Shown here: in pieces, positions 39,389-48,273 of the stretch
Position numbering within the stretch: the stretch's first letter is position 1
Layout of the letters: each line of letters begins with the position of its first letter
Source: Vibrio sonorensis
Lineage (GTDB): Bacteria; Pseudomonadota; Gammaproteobacteria; Enterobacterales; Vibrionaceae
Assembly (NCBI RefSeq): GCF_001854765.1
Contig: NZ_LJJE01000124.1
Location: 1 to 64,000 of the forward strand
Direction of reading: 5' to 3'
Length of the DNA: 64,000 bases
The notes under the pieces: model-generated
Database searches by the model: none
The model's input: the letters and a program-made list of their open reading frames with translations, nothing else
What the model was told of the DNA's origin: nothing
Made by a program: the position numbers and the translations under genes

Positions 39389-40608
39389 TCGAAGGTTTAG
39401 CGATTTGGGCACTGTTTATCTATCTTCTTCGCTTGGTAGGTATGCCTTGGAACAAGTTTACACAAGCATTCTCTTATTTAGGCGGAGTGGCTTGGCTGTT
39501 ATTTGTATGGGTTGGACTTATCAACTTCACGCCGATGGATATGTCTGGTGGTTCTGTTGTGCAGTCACCTCATATCCAAGTGCGTCCCGATTCTCCAAAC
39601 GTGAAAGGCAAAGTAGAAGAAATCTTTATTCAGCCCAATCAAAGCGTGGTAAAAGGGCAACCTATGTATCGTATAGATGCCACTCAGTACGATATCGCAC
39701 TGCAACAAGCGAGTACGGCTTTAGCCACCGCCGAAAGCGCTATTCGGGTCGCCAATGAAGAAGTCTCTATTGCCGAGTCTACCCACGCGACGCGTTTACA
39801 AGACATTGTGACTCTGCGAGCCAAGTTAGCCAACGCTAAAACAAACCTAGCCCATGAAACAAAAATGCTCGCTCGTTTCAAAAAGCAGAACACGGTGGTT
39901 AAGAACACGATTACGGAAAGCGACATAGACAAGCAATCCACGGCAGTTGCTAATGCTAAGCACCAAGTAGCAACCCTTGAATCTCAGCTCGAATCGGCAA
40001 GATTGGAAGCGGATAAGGCCCAGCTCGCCGTAAGCCGTTCGAAGACCTTAGTAGAGAGCAAAATAGCCGAATTTGGCAGTGCTGAACAAAAGCTTGCCAA
40101 GGCGCAGTGGGAGTTAGACAGCACGTTAGTTAACGCTCCGGCGGATGGGTTTGTGACAAACTTTATACTTCGTGAGGGTCAGCGCGTATCTATGGTGCCT
40201 AGATTGCAAATGTACACCGAAGAGAAATACGTGCTTATGCGAGTCAATCACCAAGCAATACGCAACGTGAAAGAAGGGCAAACCGCTGAGTTCGCTTCTT
40301 CAGTTTATCCTGGAAAAATTTTCTCATCGCAAGTAGAAGGTATAGTAGAAGCCACCGGTGAAGCGCAATCTAACCTATTGGGCATCGACCAATCTGTTAG
40401 GAGTACAACCGGAAAAAACCTGCAGAACAAACACCATTTTGTGCGACTAAAAATTAACGAACCCGAAGGCTATGACATACCCGTGGGCTCAGTCGGCTTA
40501 GCGTGGGTAAGTGGAGAAAAACCTGTAGGTTTTCTCTCTTTTCTCGACGTTATTCGCGGAATTATTATTCGCATGAAATCTCAGCTCTACTTCTTTTATT
40601 CGATATAG
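39385..40608 (+). CDS. HlyD/EmrA-family membrane fusion protein (YiaV/YibH-like)
   Basis: A 407-residue adaptor. The N-terminus has two membrane helices (residues 3-22 and 26-48), as in YiaV/YibH, then a lipoyl half (KVEEIFIQPNQSVVKGQPMYRIDA), a long alpha-helical hairpin rich in Ala/Glu/Lys (about 125-250), and the second half DSTLVNAPADGFVTNFILREGQRV. A barrel domain completes it. No TolC-like protein or pump is encoded nearby, so the outer partners must be elsewhere. Start ATG 39385 is fixed by the four-base overlap. Confidence 0.88.
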   Translation: MIEGLAIWALFIYLLRLVGMPWNKFTQAFSYLGGVAWLLFVWVGLINFTPMDMSGGSVVQSPHIQVRPDSPNVKGKVEEIFIQPNQSVVKGQPMYRIDATQYDIALQQASTALATAESAIRVANEEVSIAESTHATRLQDIVTLRAKLANAKTNLAHETKMLARFKKQNTVVKNTITESDIDKQSTAVANAKHQVATLESQLESARLEADKAQLAVSRSKTLVESKIAEFGSAEQKLAKAQWELDSTLVNAPADGFVTNFILREGQRVSMVPRLQMYTEEKYVLMRVNHQAIRNVKEGQTAEFASSVYPGKIFSSQVEGIVEATGEAQSNLLGIDQSVRSTTGKNLQNKHHFVRLKINEPEGYDIPVGSVGLAWVSGEKPVGFLSFLDVIRGIIIRMKSQLYFFYSI

Positions 40609-40634
40609 TCTTAGCACTGCTGACACAAGCTGAC

Positions 40635-40670
40635 AGGGCCCTTTGTTAACCTTGTTTAATAAAGGGCCCT
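40635..40670 (+). terminator. Long hairpin after the HlyD gene
   Basis: AGGGCCCTTT (40635-40644) pairs with AAAGGGCCCT (40661-40670). The stem is strong, but the following bases are ATTGTGATTTTT rather than a pure T run. It may be a terminator, or a structure in the leader of the next short frame. Confidence 0.55.
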
Positions 40671-40673
40671 ATT

Positions 40674-40799
40674 GTGATTTTTGCCCATGAGCCAGCCGAG
40701 ATTGCTCGTCTTCTTGAACGACTCGTTTTAATCCAAGCCTGTGAAAATCGCGTTTGGGGCGCATTGTTGCTACATCCGAAAATGGAGGACAGACGATGA
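40674..40799 (+). CDS. Possible 41-residue leader ORF coupled to the VOC gene
   Basis: A GTG at 40674, with AAGGG upstream, opens 41 codons (HEPAEIARLLERLVLIQACEN region, helical, Leu/Arg-rich). Its stop overlaps the ATG of the VOC gene (ATGA at 40796-40799). This could be a translated upstream ORF or the residue of a longer regulator such as an ArsR-type gene cut by the hairpin before it. No family was recognised. It sits between a hairpin and the VOC start, so it may be coincidental. Confidence 0.35.
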   Translation: MIFAHEPAEIARLLERLVLIQACENRVWGALLLHPKMEDRR

Positions 40800-41212
40800 T
40801 TCAAGTAAACAGTGTTTTTCAGGTATTTATCATAGAAGATCTTAAGGATGCAAAAACCTTCTATCAAACGCACTTTGGTTTTCAACCTGTGTTTGAAAAC
40901 GAATGGTATCTGCACCTCGCCAGTCAGAGTGGTATTCAGATTGCTTTTATGTTGCCTAACCAACCAACGCAACCCAACTTTTTCCAGGCCAAACATACGG
41001 GTGACGGTGTTATCTATAGCATTGACGTGGAAGACGCTAAGCTCGCTTATCAATACGCCACAAAAAATGATTTAAATATTCAACTAACACTGAGAGACGA
41101 GGATTGGGGGCAACGCCACTTTGTCGTTCAAGATCCTAATGGCCTATACGTTGATATAGCTCAAGCCATCGACGCAACTGATGACTATAACAGCGGATAC
41201 ATCAAGCAGTAG
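40796..41212 (+). CDS. VOC (glyoxalase/bleomycin-resistance) family protein
   Basis: A 138-residue single VOC-fold protein with two beta-alpha-beta-beta-beta modules (VNSVFQVFIIEDLKDAKTFYQTHFGFQPV and DGVIYSIDVEDAKLAYQYA). The last strand FVVQDPNGLYVDIAQ is characteristic. Possible activities include glyoxalase, dioxygenase, epimerase or drug binding; metal ligands cannot be settled by eye. The start was taken as ATG 40796, which has GGAGG 8 bases before; an upstream frame start at 40754 is not supported. Confidence 0.85.
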   Translation: MIQVNSVFQVFIIEDLKDAKTFYQTHFGFQPVFENEWYLHLASQSGIQIAFMLPNQPTQPNFFQAKHTGDGVIYSIDVEDAKLAYQYATKNDLNIQLTLRDEDWGQRHFVVQDPNGLYVDIAQAIDATDDYNSGYIKQ

Positions 41213-41716
41213 AATACAGCGTTTCGAACCATTGGAGATACCTTGCCAGTGGTTCGTTTCCTTAATCTCATCGCCCTAACTTGAAAATAACCAAATAGAA
41301 GAAATAACAAGATTATCACAAGCGTATGTCTACTCAATTAAAACTCATCATTTTTTATTAACCTAGATCAAATATGACGATAAACTTCCCTATTAGAAAT
41401 CGAAGTTAGTTTTATTTAATATGAACTAATTATGAATTAAATATGACAGATAATATTTTCCTATTGAGATATCCAGACTTACATTCCGTTTGCAAGATAT
41501 CGACAGGTAAAACTAGGCCACAAGGAACACTGCGTGCTAAGAAACACTCACACAAAAATATAAATAAGAATTATTATTGAGTCCATACAATAAAAATATA
41601 ACGAAACAATTATTCCGGTTAAATAACAATCAAACGAACAGCAAAATATAGACAGAAAACTATAGAAAATTTAGAATAATTCTAAGTGGAGTTAATATAA
41701 GAAGTATTTCAAATTC
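41213..41716. other. AT-rich noncoding region
   Basis: Five hundred bases with a strong A/T bias, especially 41340-41700, and stops in all frames. No gene, RNA or operator was recognised. It resembles a horizontally acquired or regulatory AT-rich stretch bound by nucleoid proteins, but that is inference only. Confidence 0.45.
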
Positions 41717-41812
41717 ATGGACAATAAAAAGCCACAAAGCAGAGCACTTATTTTACTTTATATCTTTATTATTTTCGCACCTGGCGTCATGGTTGGGTAT
41801 TATTTCAGCTAG
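41717..41812 (+). CDS. Possible 31-residue membrane peptide
   Basis: ATG 41717 opens 31 codons: a polar, basic N-terminus (MDNKKPQSRA) and one hydrophobic helix (LILLYIFIIFAPGVMVGYYF). The topology is credible for a small membrane protein, but no convincing SD is seen. The hairpin GCTAGATTAGC/GCTAATCTAGC (41808-41840) begins at its stop and also faces the convergent MCP gene. Confidence 0.4.
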   Translation: MDNKKPQSRALILLYIFIIFAPGVMVGYYFS

Positions 41813-41848
41813 ATTAGCCGTTAGTTTCAGCTAATCTAGCCCGTTGCA

Positions 41849-42757
41849 CTAACTCACTGATTGAAGGGTTTCTAACTTGTCAGTGATTTCTCTTGCTAAC
41901 TCATGGTTCGCCGAAGACAGTGCAACTGCCGTTTTTGTGTCTTCTACCAGTTGAGCCATATTGTTCTGAATTTGATTCGAATCACTTAACTGAGATTGAA
42001 CACTTTGAATCACATTCTCGACAGACGCCTGACTGGTACCCGCCATCTCAACTAAGTCTTCCATATTGGCCGCAGTTTCAACGGCGATGTCCGCACCAAA
42101 GTTGATCACTTCTTCAATGTCCTTTTGCTTATCGAGAATCTGAGCAGATACTCCCATGATGCCATTGATTTCATTGGTGATTTTATCTGCTGAATCCGTT
42201 GCTGTAGTTGCAAGCACTCTCACTTCATCCGCTACCACTGCAAAGCCTCGGCCATGCTCTCCGGCACGCGCCGCTTCGATTGCTGCATTAAGTGCCAGTA
42301 GGTTGGTCTGCTCTGCAATGCCCTTGATTGCATCAACCAACTGACCAATATTGTGATTATTCTTGTCTAATGACGCCAAAAGTTCGGTAAATTCAGCAAT
42401 CTGCTGCTTACTTCCTTGAATCTGGTCTGTAAGCTCTCTTAGCTTAGCAATTGTGTTGGTGGCAGTTTCTGCCGTCGATTTTGCTGCTTCAAAAGACTCA
42501 GTGGACAACGCGTCTATACTGGTAGACTGACTGATAAAATCTTCTATCAGCTGTGAACTATGCGAAATCGCTTCTAAGCGGCTTGATGACGCCGAATGCA
42601 CGTTCTTCGCATTGTTGTATATGGTGTTGGCTTGGTCTTTTGGATTATCTGCAAGTAGTGTTTGATACCTGCGCTCTACTTCTTCTAACTGAGCTAGACG
42701 CTCTTTTGAAATAATCACCTGATCATCAGCGATACTTGGTTTAAACAGTTTTAACAT
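41849..42757 (-). CDS. Soluble methyl-accepting chemotaxis-type protein
   Basis: A 302-residue protein with an MCP signalling domain but no membrane helix and no HAMP. The N-terminal 60 residues are coiled coil ([20 protein letters not shown]). The highly conserved hairpin tip is [33 protein letters not shown]. It has no C-terminal CheR-tethering pentapeptide. It presumably signals to CheA/CheW from the cytoplasm. It starts 9 bases after the NrtS gene on the same strand, so a shared transcript and a nitrate/nitrite-related input are plausible. Confidence 0.88.
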   Translation of the reverse strand: MLKLFKPSIADDQVIISKERLAQLEEVERRYQTLLADNPKDQANTIYNNAKNVHSASSSRLEAISHSSQLIEDFISQSTSIDALSTESFEAAKSTAETATNTIAKLRELTDQIQGSKQQIAEFTELLASLDKNNHNIGQLVDAIKGIAEQTNLLALNAAIEAARAGEHGRGFAVVADEVRVLATTATDSADKITNEINGIMGVSAQILDKQKDIEEVINFGADIAVETAANMEDLVEMAGTSQASVENVIQSVQSQLSDSNQIQNNMAQLVEDTKTAVALSSANHELAREITDKLETLQSVS

Positions 42758-42766
42758 AATCGTCTC

Positions 42767-43009
42767 TTAGCAATTAGATTCCATTTTGGCAGTAACACCA
42801 GCAAAAGTTGACACACAGAAAGGCACCATATACGTCAAAAGTATCTTGCTTATTCTTGTTGCATCTAGTTCTGCTGCCAATATCGCATCACCGTGGTTGA
42901 TGAACATCAGTATTGTACCTACCACCAGCGCCACCTTAAGTGAACGTTTAGCTATCGATATGGATAAGTTAGAGATAAACGACCGTATATACGAGTTCCC
43001 CGAGTCCAT
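42767..43009 (-). CDS. nrtS: NrtS-like nitrate/nitrite transporter
   Basis: An 80-residue membrane protein with two helices. The core RSLKVALVVGTILMFINHGDAI followed by TRISKILLTYMVPFCVSTFAGV matches the NrtS family, small nitrate/nitrite transporters first described in marine cyanobacteria and present in other marine bacteria. The pattern is distinctive although recognised by eye. Genes for nitrite use (nirBDC) lie about 9 kb away in this window, and the MCP gene follows immediately. A 93-codon frame on the opposite strand is a shadow. Confidence 0.82.
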   Translation of the reverse strand: MDSGNSYIRSFISNLSISIAKRSLKVALVVGTILMFINHGDAILAAELDATRISKILLTYMVPFCVSTFAGVTAKMESNC

Positions 43010-43148
43010 ATTGGTTTCCCATGTTGTGACTAAGTGTAAAGCTCAACATGATCACACCTACAAGTGATTCACATTGAAGCGGTTTGAATAACTATCTATA
43101 CACTAACTGAATATTTTCGTACGATAAATAACTATGAGTACTTAAAAC

Positions 43149-44015
43149 ATGCCCGATCGTACAAATATGGACGCCTTCTCAACACTAATGCAACATTTTA
43201 ACCTCGAAGCCAGTGTTTACAATAACTCTCGACTCAGTGGTGATTGGAACGTGCACAAGCTAGGTAACGGTCGATGTGGGTTCCATATGATCACACATGG
43301 CTGTTGCCACCTTTCGGTAGGGGATGAGATAAATACCACCCTTGAGTATGGTGATCTAGTGATCTTTACCGCGGAAGTGGAACACCAGCTTTACGCTTGT
43401 CCTCAGGTACCTGCCTCCGATACTGGTCTTCTCTGTGCCAACGTCAACTTTAGCCATGTTGGCAGTAAGATGATCCTCAATGCTCTGCCTAAAGTGTTTG
43501 TCGTCAGGAGCGAGAGCAACCATCAGTGGGTAGAAGCGATACAATCTATGTTGCTGAGCGAAAACACCCAAACGAGCTTTGGCACAGACGTTATCCTTAA
43601 TCGCCTATCAGAACTTGTGTTTATCTACGCGTTGCGACAAGAACTAGAAGCTAAATCTGAGCAAATAGGTTTACTCGCACTTTATAAACATCAAGGCATT
43701 AACCAAGTCCTCACCGAAGTCCACAATACCCCAGAAGCCAGTTGGACTGTTGAATCCATGGCCTCTTTCGCTGCAATGTCGCGTACGAGGTTTGCCAATT
43801 TATTTAAACAGCTAAGTGGCTGGACGCCAATGGAATATCTTACTTGGTGGCGGATGCAATTGGCGTGGTCAAAACTCCAAGCGGGGCACAAAGTCTATCA
43901 GGTTGCCCAGAGTTCTGGTTATCGTTCAGAAGCGGCGTTTTCAAGGGCCTTTTCACGTCACTTTAAAGTATCAGCGCAGGACGTAAAAAGGCAAATCAAA
44001 TCCGAGCTGGCTTAA
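43149..44015 (+). CDS. AraC-family regulator with cupin-type sensor
   Basis: A 288-residue regulator. The N-terminal half is a cupin-like domain (WNVHKLGNGRCGFHMITHGCCHLSVGDE...YGDLVIFTAEVEHQL) with the histidines typical of AraC_binding_2/cupin_6 members. The C-terminal AraC motif is ESMASFAAMSRTRFANLFKQLSGWTPMEYLTWWRMQLA and VAQSSGYRSEAAFSRAFSRHF. It converges on the third LysE-type gene with overlapping stops, so it may regulate that exporter or the nik operon beyond; ligand unknown. Confidence 0.88.
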   Translation: MPDRTNMDAFSTLMQHFNLEASVYNNSRLSGDWNVHKLGNGRCGFHMITHGCCHLSVGDEINTTLEYGDLVIFTAEVEHQLYACPQVPASDTGLLCANVNFSHVGSKMILNALPKVFVVRSESNHQWVEAIQSMLLSENTQTSFGTDVILNRLSELVFIYALRQELEAKSEQIGLLALYKHQGINQVLTEVHNTPEASWTVESMASFAAMSRTRFANLFKQLSGWTPMEYLTWWRMQLAWSKLQAGHKVYQVAQSSGYRSEAAFSRAFSRHFKVSAQDVKRQIKSELA

Positions 44016-44641
44016 CGGCTACTGATGGCTAATGCCACACCAGAGCCAATAAAAGTGGTACCAATTACGCGATTAAACGCTTTTGACCAACGCGCCTTAG
44101 AAAACAGTCCTACCAGCTTCTGGCCACCGACCGCGTATAGCATGAAGCTACTAAACGCCGACAATCCACAGATCAACGTCAATGCGATAGACTGCGCATA
44201 GACGTTTTGCGTTGGATCCATAAATTGGGGCATCACGGCGGTAAAGAAGATAATGGCTTTTGGGTTACCCGCGGCAATAAGTGCTGACTGCATAAACATA
44301 CGTTTGAGCGAGGTTTGCTCTCTGTTTTGGGCTACCGCGTTCGCATCAGCCAGTGTTTGCTTAGAGAGCAAAAAGGTAATCCCTAAATAAAACAGATATG
44401 CAGCACCGGCCCACTTTACAGCTGCGAACAAAGTCTCAGATGCAACCAGTACGGCCCCCAAACCAATAACGGATATCGAAGCTTGAACTAAGGTTACCAC
44501 CGTATTGCCCATTGCTGATGCAAGTGTGCGTTTTACCCCAAAAAACATCCCGTGCGTGAGTGCCAAAATCATGTTTGGCCCCGGGATAATTGAAATAATG
44601 AACACGGTAAAGGTGAACATTAGTAAAAACTCTAACGACAT
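44012..44641 (-). CDS. LysE/RhtB-family exporter (third)
   Basis: A 209-residue exporter of the amino-acid type with six membrane helices. The signature IISIIPGPNMILALTHGMFFG is near the N-terminus, AAGNPKAIIFFTAVMPQF later. It is intact, unlike the second member. ATG 44641 has AGGGA just upstream; an upstream ATG at 44677 adds residues outside the family. Its promoter region is shared with the divergent nik operon, so the Fur-like box could affect both. Confidence 0.9.
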   Translation of the reverse strand: MSLEFLLMFTFTVFIISIIPGPNMILALTHGMFFGVKRTLASAMGNTVVTLVQASISVIGLGAVLVASETLFAAVKWAGAAYLFYLGITFLLSKQTLADANAVAQNREQTSLKRMFMQSALIAAGNPKAIIFFTAVMPQFMDPTQNVYAQSIALTLICGLSAFSSFMLYAVGGQKLVGLFSKARWSKAFNRVIGTTFIGSGVALAISSR

Positions 44642-44865
44642 AGCGATTCCCTTCTCAATACTTCGATAAACCAACATCAGTTCACCAAGCTGACAAGGAT
44701 CACATAGCCGGCGGCTTACTTCAACGTTATATAAACTTAATTTACTGATTATTAGGGAATATTATTCTGGTCACATCGCCACCACTCTGTATCCATTTGT
44801 AACAAGACTTATCGAGATATTACTCCCACCCTCAATGCATTCTGTTGACTATGTCACTGTTTAAA

Positions 44866-44880
44866 TGATATTTATTATCA
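44866..44880 (+). promoter_or_regulatory. Fur-box-like operator upstream of nikA
   Basis: TGATATTTATTATCA fits the 7-1-7 Fur model TGATAATnATTATCA at 13 of 14 defined positions. It lies 34 bases before the nikA ATG. A NikR-type GTATGA...TCATAC palindrome was not found. The match is seen; iron control is inferred. Confidence 0.65.
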
Positions 44881-44913
44881 ATTGGAACGTTATAACTTTT
44901 CGACGGATATAAA

Positions 44914-46467
44914 ATGAAAATTCTAAAAACAATAGCATTAGCAGTGATTTTTGGTGTTACCGCTTCTGCTGCTCAAGCTCAGATTAATTTTTCTTGGAGT
45001 GCTAACGCGGGGCCACTCAACCCGCATCAAACTTCTCCAAACCAGATGTACGCTCAAGCTATGGTTTATGAACCGCTTGTTCGCTATGAAAAAGGGGGAA
45101 CACTAAGACCTTGGCTAGCCGAATCTTGGGAAATACTGGACGAAGGTACACGCTACCGCTTCCACATCCGCAAGGGTGTTAAGTTCTCAAATGGTGAAGA
45201 CTTTAACGCTGCTGCAGTAAAAGCCAACTTTGAACAGTTACTTAAAAACATTAATAAGCACCGTTGGTTAGAGTTTGTTAACCAGATGGAAACCATCACG
45301 GTTATCGATGAGCACACGGTCGACCTCAAGCTAAAAAGCGCTTACTACCCTGCTCTGCAAGAACTGAGTTTAGTTCGTCCTGTTCGCTTTATGGCGCCGT
45401 CGGCAATGCCTGAAGAAGGACACACTGGACAAGGTATCAAAGCGCCTATCGGTACTGGTCCTTGGATGCTAAAAGAGTCGGTTCTTGGTGTAAAAGACGT
45501 CTTTGAACGCAACCCTTACTACTGGGGTGAAAAACCAAAATCCGAGACGGTTGAAGTCGCTGTGATTGCCGATCCTAACGCGCGTGCTCTTGCCTTTGAA
45601 AGCGGCATGATCAACATCATTTACGGTTTAGAAGGTCAGATTTCACCGGATACTTTCGAGCGTTTTACTCTGCAAAAGAATCTTCACACTTCTCTGTCTG
45701 ACCCTATCTCTACTCGTCTTATCGCCATGAACTCGGCGCGTAATGCGACTCAAGAAAAAGCGGTTCGCGTTGCGATCAACCACGCTCTTGACCGCGCGGC
45801 GATCTCAAAAGGCATTTTCTACGGCACAGAAACACCAGCGGATACTTTGTTCGCTAAGAACGTTCCTTACGCCGATATTGACCTTAAACCTTATCAATAT
45901 GACCCACAGCTAGCGGCAACCATTTTGGAGCAAGCGGGTTGGCAGGTTCAAGATAATGGTTACCGCGCAAAAAGCGGTAAGTCGTTAACGGTAGAACTGG
46001 TTTATCACGGCCATGATGCGAACCAAAAAGCCATTGCCGAAGTACTTCAGGCTAACCTGAAGAAAATTGGTGTTGAGCTTAAGCTTGTCGCTGAAGAGCG
46101 CAGCCGCTTCTACAAGCGTCAAAAAGGCGGTGAGTTTGACCTGATCTTCAACAACACTTGGGGTGCACCATATGATCCGCATACGTTTATGAGCGGAATG
46201 CGTCGTCCATCTCATGCGGATTACATGGCTCAGGCTGGTCTACCAACTAAAGCAGAAATCGATAAGACTATCGACGCCATCTTGGTAAGCACTAATGAAG
46301 AAAAACGTCACGCCCTGTACAAAAAGGTACTGACTACTCTTCATGAAGAAGCGGTTTACCTGCCTGTTACTTACTTGCGCATCACTGGCGTATCGTCAGA
46401 GAAACTAGGCAAAGTAACTATGGGTGCTACCGTTTTCGATATTCCTTTCGAACAGATGGGCAAATAA
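44914..46467 (+). CDS. nikA: Nickel/peptide-type substrate-binding protein (NikA-like)
   Basis: Periplasmic SBP_bac_5 protein of 517 residues, with signal peptide ending ASAAQA (residue 22). The start INFSWSANAGPLNPHQTSPNQMYAQAMVYEPLV and the segment IGTGPWMLKESVLGVKDVFERNPYYWG are characteristic of NikA. NikA binds Ni complexed to small organic chelators such as histidine. It heads a five-gene operon. A Fur-like site lies upstream, and no nickel repressor gene is nearby, so the physiological metal could be nickel, iron or another metal-chelator complex. Confidence 0.88.
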   Translation: MKILKTIALAVIFGVTASAAQAQINFSWSANAGPLNPHQTSPNQMYAQAMVYEPLVRYEKGGTLRPWLAESWEILDEGTRYRFHIRKGVKFSNGEDFNAAAVKANFEQLLKNINKHRWLEFVNQMETITVIDEHTVDLKLKSAYYPALQELSLVRPVRFMAPSAMPEEGHTGQGIKAPIGTGPWMLKESVLGVKDVFERNPYYWGEKPKSETVEVAVIADPNARALAFESGMINIIYGLEGQISPDTFERFTLQKNLHTSLSDPISTRLIAMNSARNATQEKAVRVAINHALDRAAISKGIFYGTETPADTLFAKNVPYADIDLKPYQYDPQLAATILEQAGWQVQDNGYRAKSGKSLTVELVYHGHDANQKAIAEVLQANLKKIGVELKLVAEERSRFYKRQKGGEFDLIFNNTWGAPYDPHTFMSGMRRPSHADYMAQAGLPTKAEIDKTIDAILVSTNEEKRHALYKKVLTTLHEEAVYLPVTYLRITGVSSEKLGKVTMGATVFDIPFEQMGK

Positions 46468-46513
46468 GCAAAAATCAACGATGCCGGCTCTATGAGCCGG
46501 CTCAGGATCCAAT

Positions 46514-47458
46514 ATGTTAAGCTTTATAGTACGCCGCCTACTCTTAGTAATACCTTTACTTTGGGCGGTGTCTTTGATCATATTTCTCTTTCTCCGTCTA
46601 AGTGGAGCTGAGCCAGCGCTAGCTTATCTGCGCGCCAGCAACATTCCACTAACTGACGCTTCTATTGCCGAAGCAGAGCAATACTTAGGACTAGATAAGC
46701 CGTTATGGCAGCAATACACTGACTGGTTTACTAGTGCCGTCCAAATGGATTTTGGCAACTCGTATATGACTGGCCGCCCCGTCATTGACGATCTCATGTA
46801 TTACTTACCTGCGACGTTAAAACTCGCCTCGTTCGCGCTATTGATCACTTTGGTTCTTTCGATTCCTTTGGCCATTTGGGCTGCTCGATACAGAGATAAG
46901 TGGCCCGACTTTACCATTCGCGGATTGGCGTTTATTGGTGTTTCTATTCCCAACTTTTGGCTTGGTTTCCTACTGGTGCTCCTGTTTTCAATTCACCTGC
47001 AATGGTTACCACCTATGGGCTACGGCGGACTTAGCCACATGCTTTTACCCGCAGTGGCCATCGCCTTTATGTCGCTGTGTATCAATGCCCGTTTATTAAG
47101 AGCGAGCATGTTAGAAGTTCAGGGGCAACGACATGTGCGATATGCGTTAATACGGGGTATCAAAGCCCGTAAAGTGGAACGCAACCACGTTTTGCGCAAC
47201 AGTCTACTTCCTATTGTTACCGCTGCTGGTATGCACATTGGCGAACTTATCGGCGGTTCGCTGGTTGTTGAAAGCATCTTTAGTTGGCCGGGTGTCGGTC
47301 GTTACGCCATCACAGCAATCAGTAACAACGACTACCCTATTATTCAATGTTTCACACTTATGATGACGACAATTTTTATCCTGTGTAACTTGGTGATCGA
47401 TATTCTTTATGCATGGCTTGATCCTCGTATTCGACTGGAGGCCGCAGAATGTCAATAA
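46514..47458 (+). CDS. nikB: NikB permease
   Basis: A 314-residue inner-membrane permease of the Dpp/Opp/Nik class with six helices. It opens [20 protein letters not shown]. The cytoplasmic EAA loop is [25 protein letters not shown], docking onto the NikDE ATPases. It starts 46 bases after nikA and overlaps nikC by ten bases. Substrate route inferred from the operon. Confidence 0.9.
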   Translation: MLSFIVRRLLLVIPLLWAVSLIIFLFLRLSGAEPALAYLRASNIPLTDASIAEAEQYLGLDKPLWQQYTDWFTSAVQMDFGNSYMTGRPVIDDLMYYLPATLKLASFALLITLVLSIPLAIWAARYRDKWPDFTIRGLAFIGVSIPNFWLGFLLVLLFSIHLQWLPPMGYGGLSHMLLPAVAIAFMSLCINARLLRASMLEVQGQRHVRYALIRGIKARKVERNHVLRNSLLPIVTAAGMHIGELIGGSLVVESIFSWPGVGRYAITAISNNDYPIIQCFTLMMTTIFILCNLVIDILYAWLDPRIRLEAAECQ

Positions 47459-48273
47459 TCAACCGTTACTCAATTAGCGCACTTATTGGTGGATTTTTTC
47501 TAATTATCCTTATTGCTGTCGCGCTGTTTTCTCCTTGGATTAGTCCCTATGACCCTAACGCCATCGACCTTAGCCAGCGCTTACAAGGGATGAGTGCCGA
47601 GCATTGGTTGGGCACTGATCACCTTGGTCGCGATATGTTCTCTCGTTTAGTGAGTGCCACGTCAGTATCCTTGGGAGCCGTGTTCGCCACACTCTCTTTA
47701 ATGCTTGTTATCGGTGTTGGATTGGGCGGCTTAGCGGGCTTTGTCGGTGGACGTGTCGATCAAGTGATAATGCGTACTTGTGACGTCTTTATGACCTTCC
47801 CTACTGTGGTATTGGCGCTCTTTATGGTGGCCTTACTCGGTACGGGTATGACCAACGTCATCATCGCTATCGCAGTCACGCACTGGGCATGGTATGCGCG
47901 TATTTCTCGCAGCTTAGTCTTGTCTATCAGACATAGTGATTATCTACGAGCGTCTCGACTAGCCGGAGCCCCTGCAACGGTCAGATTTCGCGTTCACATT
48001 CTGCCCAACATCTTAGTACAGCTGATGGTACTTGCCACTCTGGATATCGGCCACGTTATGCTGCACGTTTCCGGTCTGAGTTTCCTAGGTTTAGGGGTTG
48101 AATCGCCAACACCAGAATGGGGAGTAATGATCAATGACGCCCGCCAATTTATCTGGACCAACCCAATGCTTGTCATTTGGCCGGGGTTAGCCATCTTAAT
48201 CAGTGTTATGGCATTTAACCTTCTCGGCGATGCTCTTCGCGACAAACTTGACCCTAATCTGGAGCACAACTAA
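47449..48273 (+). CDS. nikC: NikC permease
   Basis: A 274-residue permease partner of NikB, with six helices. The EAA loop is [25 protein letters not shown]. The N-terminal oppC-type segment [31 protein letters not shown] is conserved in DppC/NikC. The start overlaps nikB by ten bases, and the stop shares a base with the nikD start, so the set is coupled. Confidence 0.9.
   Translation: MSIINRYSISALIGGFFLIILIAVALFSPWISPYDPNAIDLSQRLQGMSAEHWLGTDHLGRDMFSRLVSATSVSLGAVFATLSLMLVIGVGLGGLAGFVGGRVDQVIMRTCDVFMTFPTVVLALFMVALLGTGMTNVIIAIAVTHWAWYARISRSLVLSIRHSDYLRASRLAGAPATVRFRVHILPNILVQLMVLATLDIGHVMLHVSGLSFLGLGVESPTPEWGVMINDARQFIWTNPMLVIWPGLAILISVMAFNLLGDALRDKLDPNLEHN

Noticed and set aside
40646-41053. 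Minus-strand 135-codon ORF opposite the VOC gene
   Set aside because: It is antisense to the VOC gene and the 41-codon leader, has no recognisable domain or SD, and the plus-strand product matches a known fold.
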